Shown piece by piece: positions 5,720-6,757 of a stretch of DNA of 6,757 nt (position 1 is the stretch's first letter; every line of letters starts with the position of its first letter). The notes beneath the pieces are model-generated. The model was not told the origin of the DNA. It worked only from the letters and a program-made list of their open reading frames with translations, and searched no databases. Source of the stretch: an uncultured Prevotella sp. Its GTDB lineage: Bacteria > Bacteroidota > Bacteroidia > Bacteroidales > Bacteroidaceae. Made by a program: the position numbers and the translations under genes. The stretch is from positions 1-6,757 of the forward strand of contig CAAFRM010000013.1 of the NCBI GenBank assembly GCA_900765465.1. Direction: 5' to 3'.

Positions 5720-6757
5720 CTATTCTCTCTCTTCTGCAAAAGCAGCTGCCTCGGCAGCAGCGATGATGTCCTCTCGGGTCATCTCCTTTGGCTCTGCCGT
5801 GATGTCGCTCAAGTCAAACTCGTCGTTTCCACCGGCTGTTTGCTGAACAGCAACCTGCTCTTCAGAGATAGCAATCTCCTCGGTCTTCTCTGTAACGGCA
5901 GAAGACTTTTCGGAATAAACCTCTTCCTTGAAAACATTCACGTGCTTCACTTCAGGCTCCTGCTTCTCTGCCTCCTGCGAGATGATGAAATCTTCCTTCA
6001 CCTCGGTAGAAGGCACACCTTCCACAGGTTCCTCTTCCATCTTCGTACGGTTGGCCTTGGCAGTAAACACAGATTCAATATACTGCGGTTCCTTGCGCAA
6101 GCGCTCCAGAGTGAGCTTAGATGCAAGCTGCTGGCTCTCCTTTTTGGAGTAACCCTTGCCTTCTCCACCCTTCACACCTTCCATCACCACCTGATAGGTG
6201 AACACAGGGCTGCCGTTCTTATCCTTCTCCTGTCCCAGCATCACGAAGTCCAACTTCACACGGTTCTTCTGGCTCCATTCGATGAGTTTGCTCTTGAAGT
6301 TAACCTCCTTGTAAGCCACCTTGTCGATGTTTATCATTTTTGCCAGGATGCGCTTCTGCATGAATTGCATGCAGGCATCGTAACCGCGGTCCAGATAGAT
6401 AGCTCCAACCAACGCCTCGAAAGCATTTCCTCCCATGTAACTGTTATGAGAAGAACTGTGACCATTGGATAATACGAGTTGGTTGATGCCCATCTCCTGG
6501 GCCAACTTGTTGAGCGTGTCGCGCTGCACTAGCTTGCTTCGGGTATTGGTCAGGAATCCCTCACGCTTGCCAGGGAAGTGCTGGTACACGATGTCGCCCA
6601 CCACGGCATCCAGAACAGCATCACCCAAGAACTCCAGGCGCTCGTTGTTTACGGGCTTGCCCTTGGCGTTGCGGTGCATGATGCTCTTGTGCATCAGCGC
6701 CATCTTGTAATAACTGATGTCGTGGGGATAAAAACCTAGGATTTCGTACAAAGAAAA
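5720..6757 (-). CDS. rnc: Ribonuclease III with long acidic C-terminal extension (5' end beyond window)
   Basis: RNase III is a dimeric, Mg-dependent endonuclease that cuts double-stranded RNA and processes rRNA precursors. The frame is open to the window edge and 345 residues are visible (numbered here from Phe at 6755-6757). The TTG at 6749-6751 is very likely an internal Leu, because the visible LGFYPHDISYYKMALMHKS is already the first catalytic-domain helix and relatives have some 20 or more residues before it. The signature NERLEFLGDAVLD (38-50) includes Glu42 and Asp46, matching E. coli Glu41 and Asp45. The second metal-binding region reads GGNAFEALVGAIYLD (109-123), with Glu114 matching Glu117 but Asn111 in place of Asp114. 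A double-stranded-RNA-binding domain follows at about 151-221, ending in GKGYSKKESQQLASK. Residues about 236-345 form a low-complexity tail rich in Glu (about 31 acidic against 11 Lys/Arg), ending in an Ala/Glu-rich probable helix. E. coli RNase III has 226 residues and no such tail. The gene ends in TAG and is followed by a terminator. Confidence 0.95.
   Translation of the reverse strand, partial: FSLYEILGFYPHDISYYKMALMHKSIMHRNAKGKPVNNERLEFLGDAVLDAVVGDIVYQHFPGKREGFLTNTRSKLVQRDTLNKLAQEMGINQLVLSNGHSSSHNSYMGGNAFEALVGAIYLDRGYDACMQFMQKRILAKMINIDKVAYKEVNFKSKLIEWSQKNRVKLDFVMLGQEKDKNGSPVFTYQVVMEGVKGGEGKGYSKKESQQLASKLTLERLRKEPQYIESVFTAKANRTKMEEEPVEGVPSTEVKEDFIISQEAEKQEPEVKHVNVFKEEVYSEKSSAVTEKTEEIAISEEQVAVQQTAGGNDEFDLSDITAEPKEMTREDIIAAAEAAAFAEERE

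Noticed and set aside
5735..5760. GC-rich mirror-like repeats in the rnc 3' end
   Set aside because: They come from consecutive Ala and Glu codons of the Ala-rich tail; the possible stem has a loop too small to fold well.
5840..6472. A 210-codon plus-strand frame opposite rnc
   Set aside because: It is in codon register with rnc; its Leu/His-rich translation is what the complement of Glu-, Lys- and Gln-rich codons gives.
6749..6751. TTG as the start codon of rnc
   Set aside because: The frame stays open upstream to the window edge (Phe-Ser precede it), and RNase III normally has further residues before this helix. The codon is most likely an internal Leu.

Overview
The window looks like chromosomal DNA from a member of the Bacteroidales, most likely Prevotellaceae (Prevotella/Segatella-like). 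This rests on protein style: a Bacteroidetes-type RNase III, a GH3-family enzyme next to an SbsA-type Ig-like lipoprotein, a DUF3108 protein, and a metallophosphoesterase with a carboxypeptidase-regulatory-like N-terminus. It also rests on a TAnnTTTG-type -7 promoter element and on the lack of clear Shine-Dalgarno sequences. The genus is an inference from these features, not a measured match.

All five genes lie on the minus strand, so the window reads from right to left. At the right end (5720-6757) is rnc, ribonuclease III, cut at its 5' end by the window edge. It carries an unusually long acidic C-terminal tail. A strong hairpin with a T-run (5628-5678) then ends rnc transcription. Just beyond it lies a candidate Bacteroidetes promoter (5568-5599) for the next unit.

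That unit holds four genes: a GH3-family adenylating enzyme (4029-5537), a multidomain lipoprotein with Ig-like and carboxypeptidase-regulatory-like modules (1986-3965), an exported DUF3108 protein (1167-1979), and a membrane-anchored calcineurin-like phosphoesterase (1-1151) whose 3' end lies beyond the window. The last three genes are separated by only 6 and 15 bases and are almost certainly co-transcribed. The GH3 gene is 63 bases upstream of the lipoprotein gene with no terminator between them, so it probably heads the same transcript.

Taken together, a cytoplasmic acyl-adenylating enzyme is followed by three proteins that all carry export or membrane signals. An envelope-related pathway is a reasonable hypothesis, but no substrate can be read from the sequence. 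There are no RNA genes, mobile elements or CRISPR arrays, and no gene-free stretch longer than 182 bases. Smaller signals worth noting are a perfect 12-bp inverted repeat inside the phosphoesterase gene and a 12-bp palindrome overlapping the GH3 start codon.
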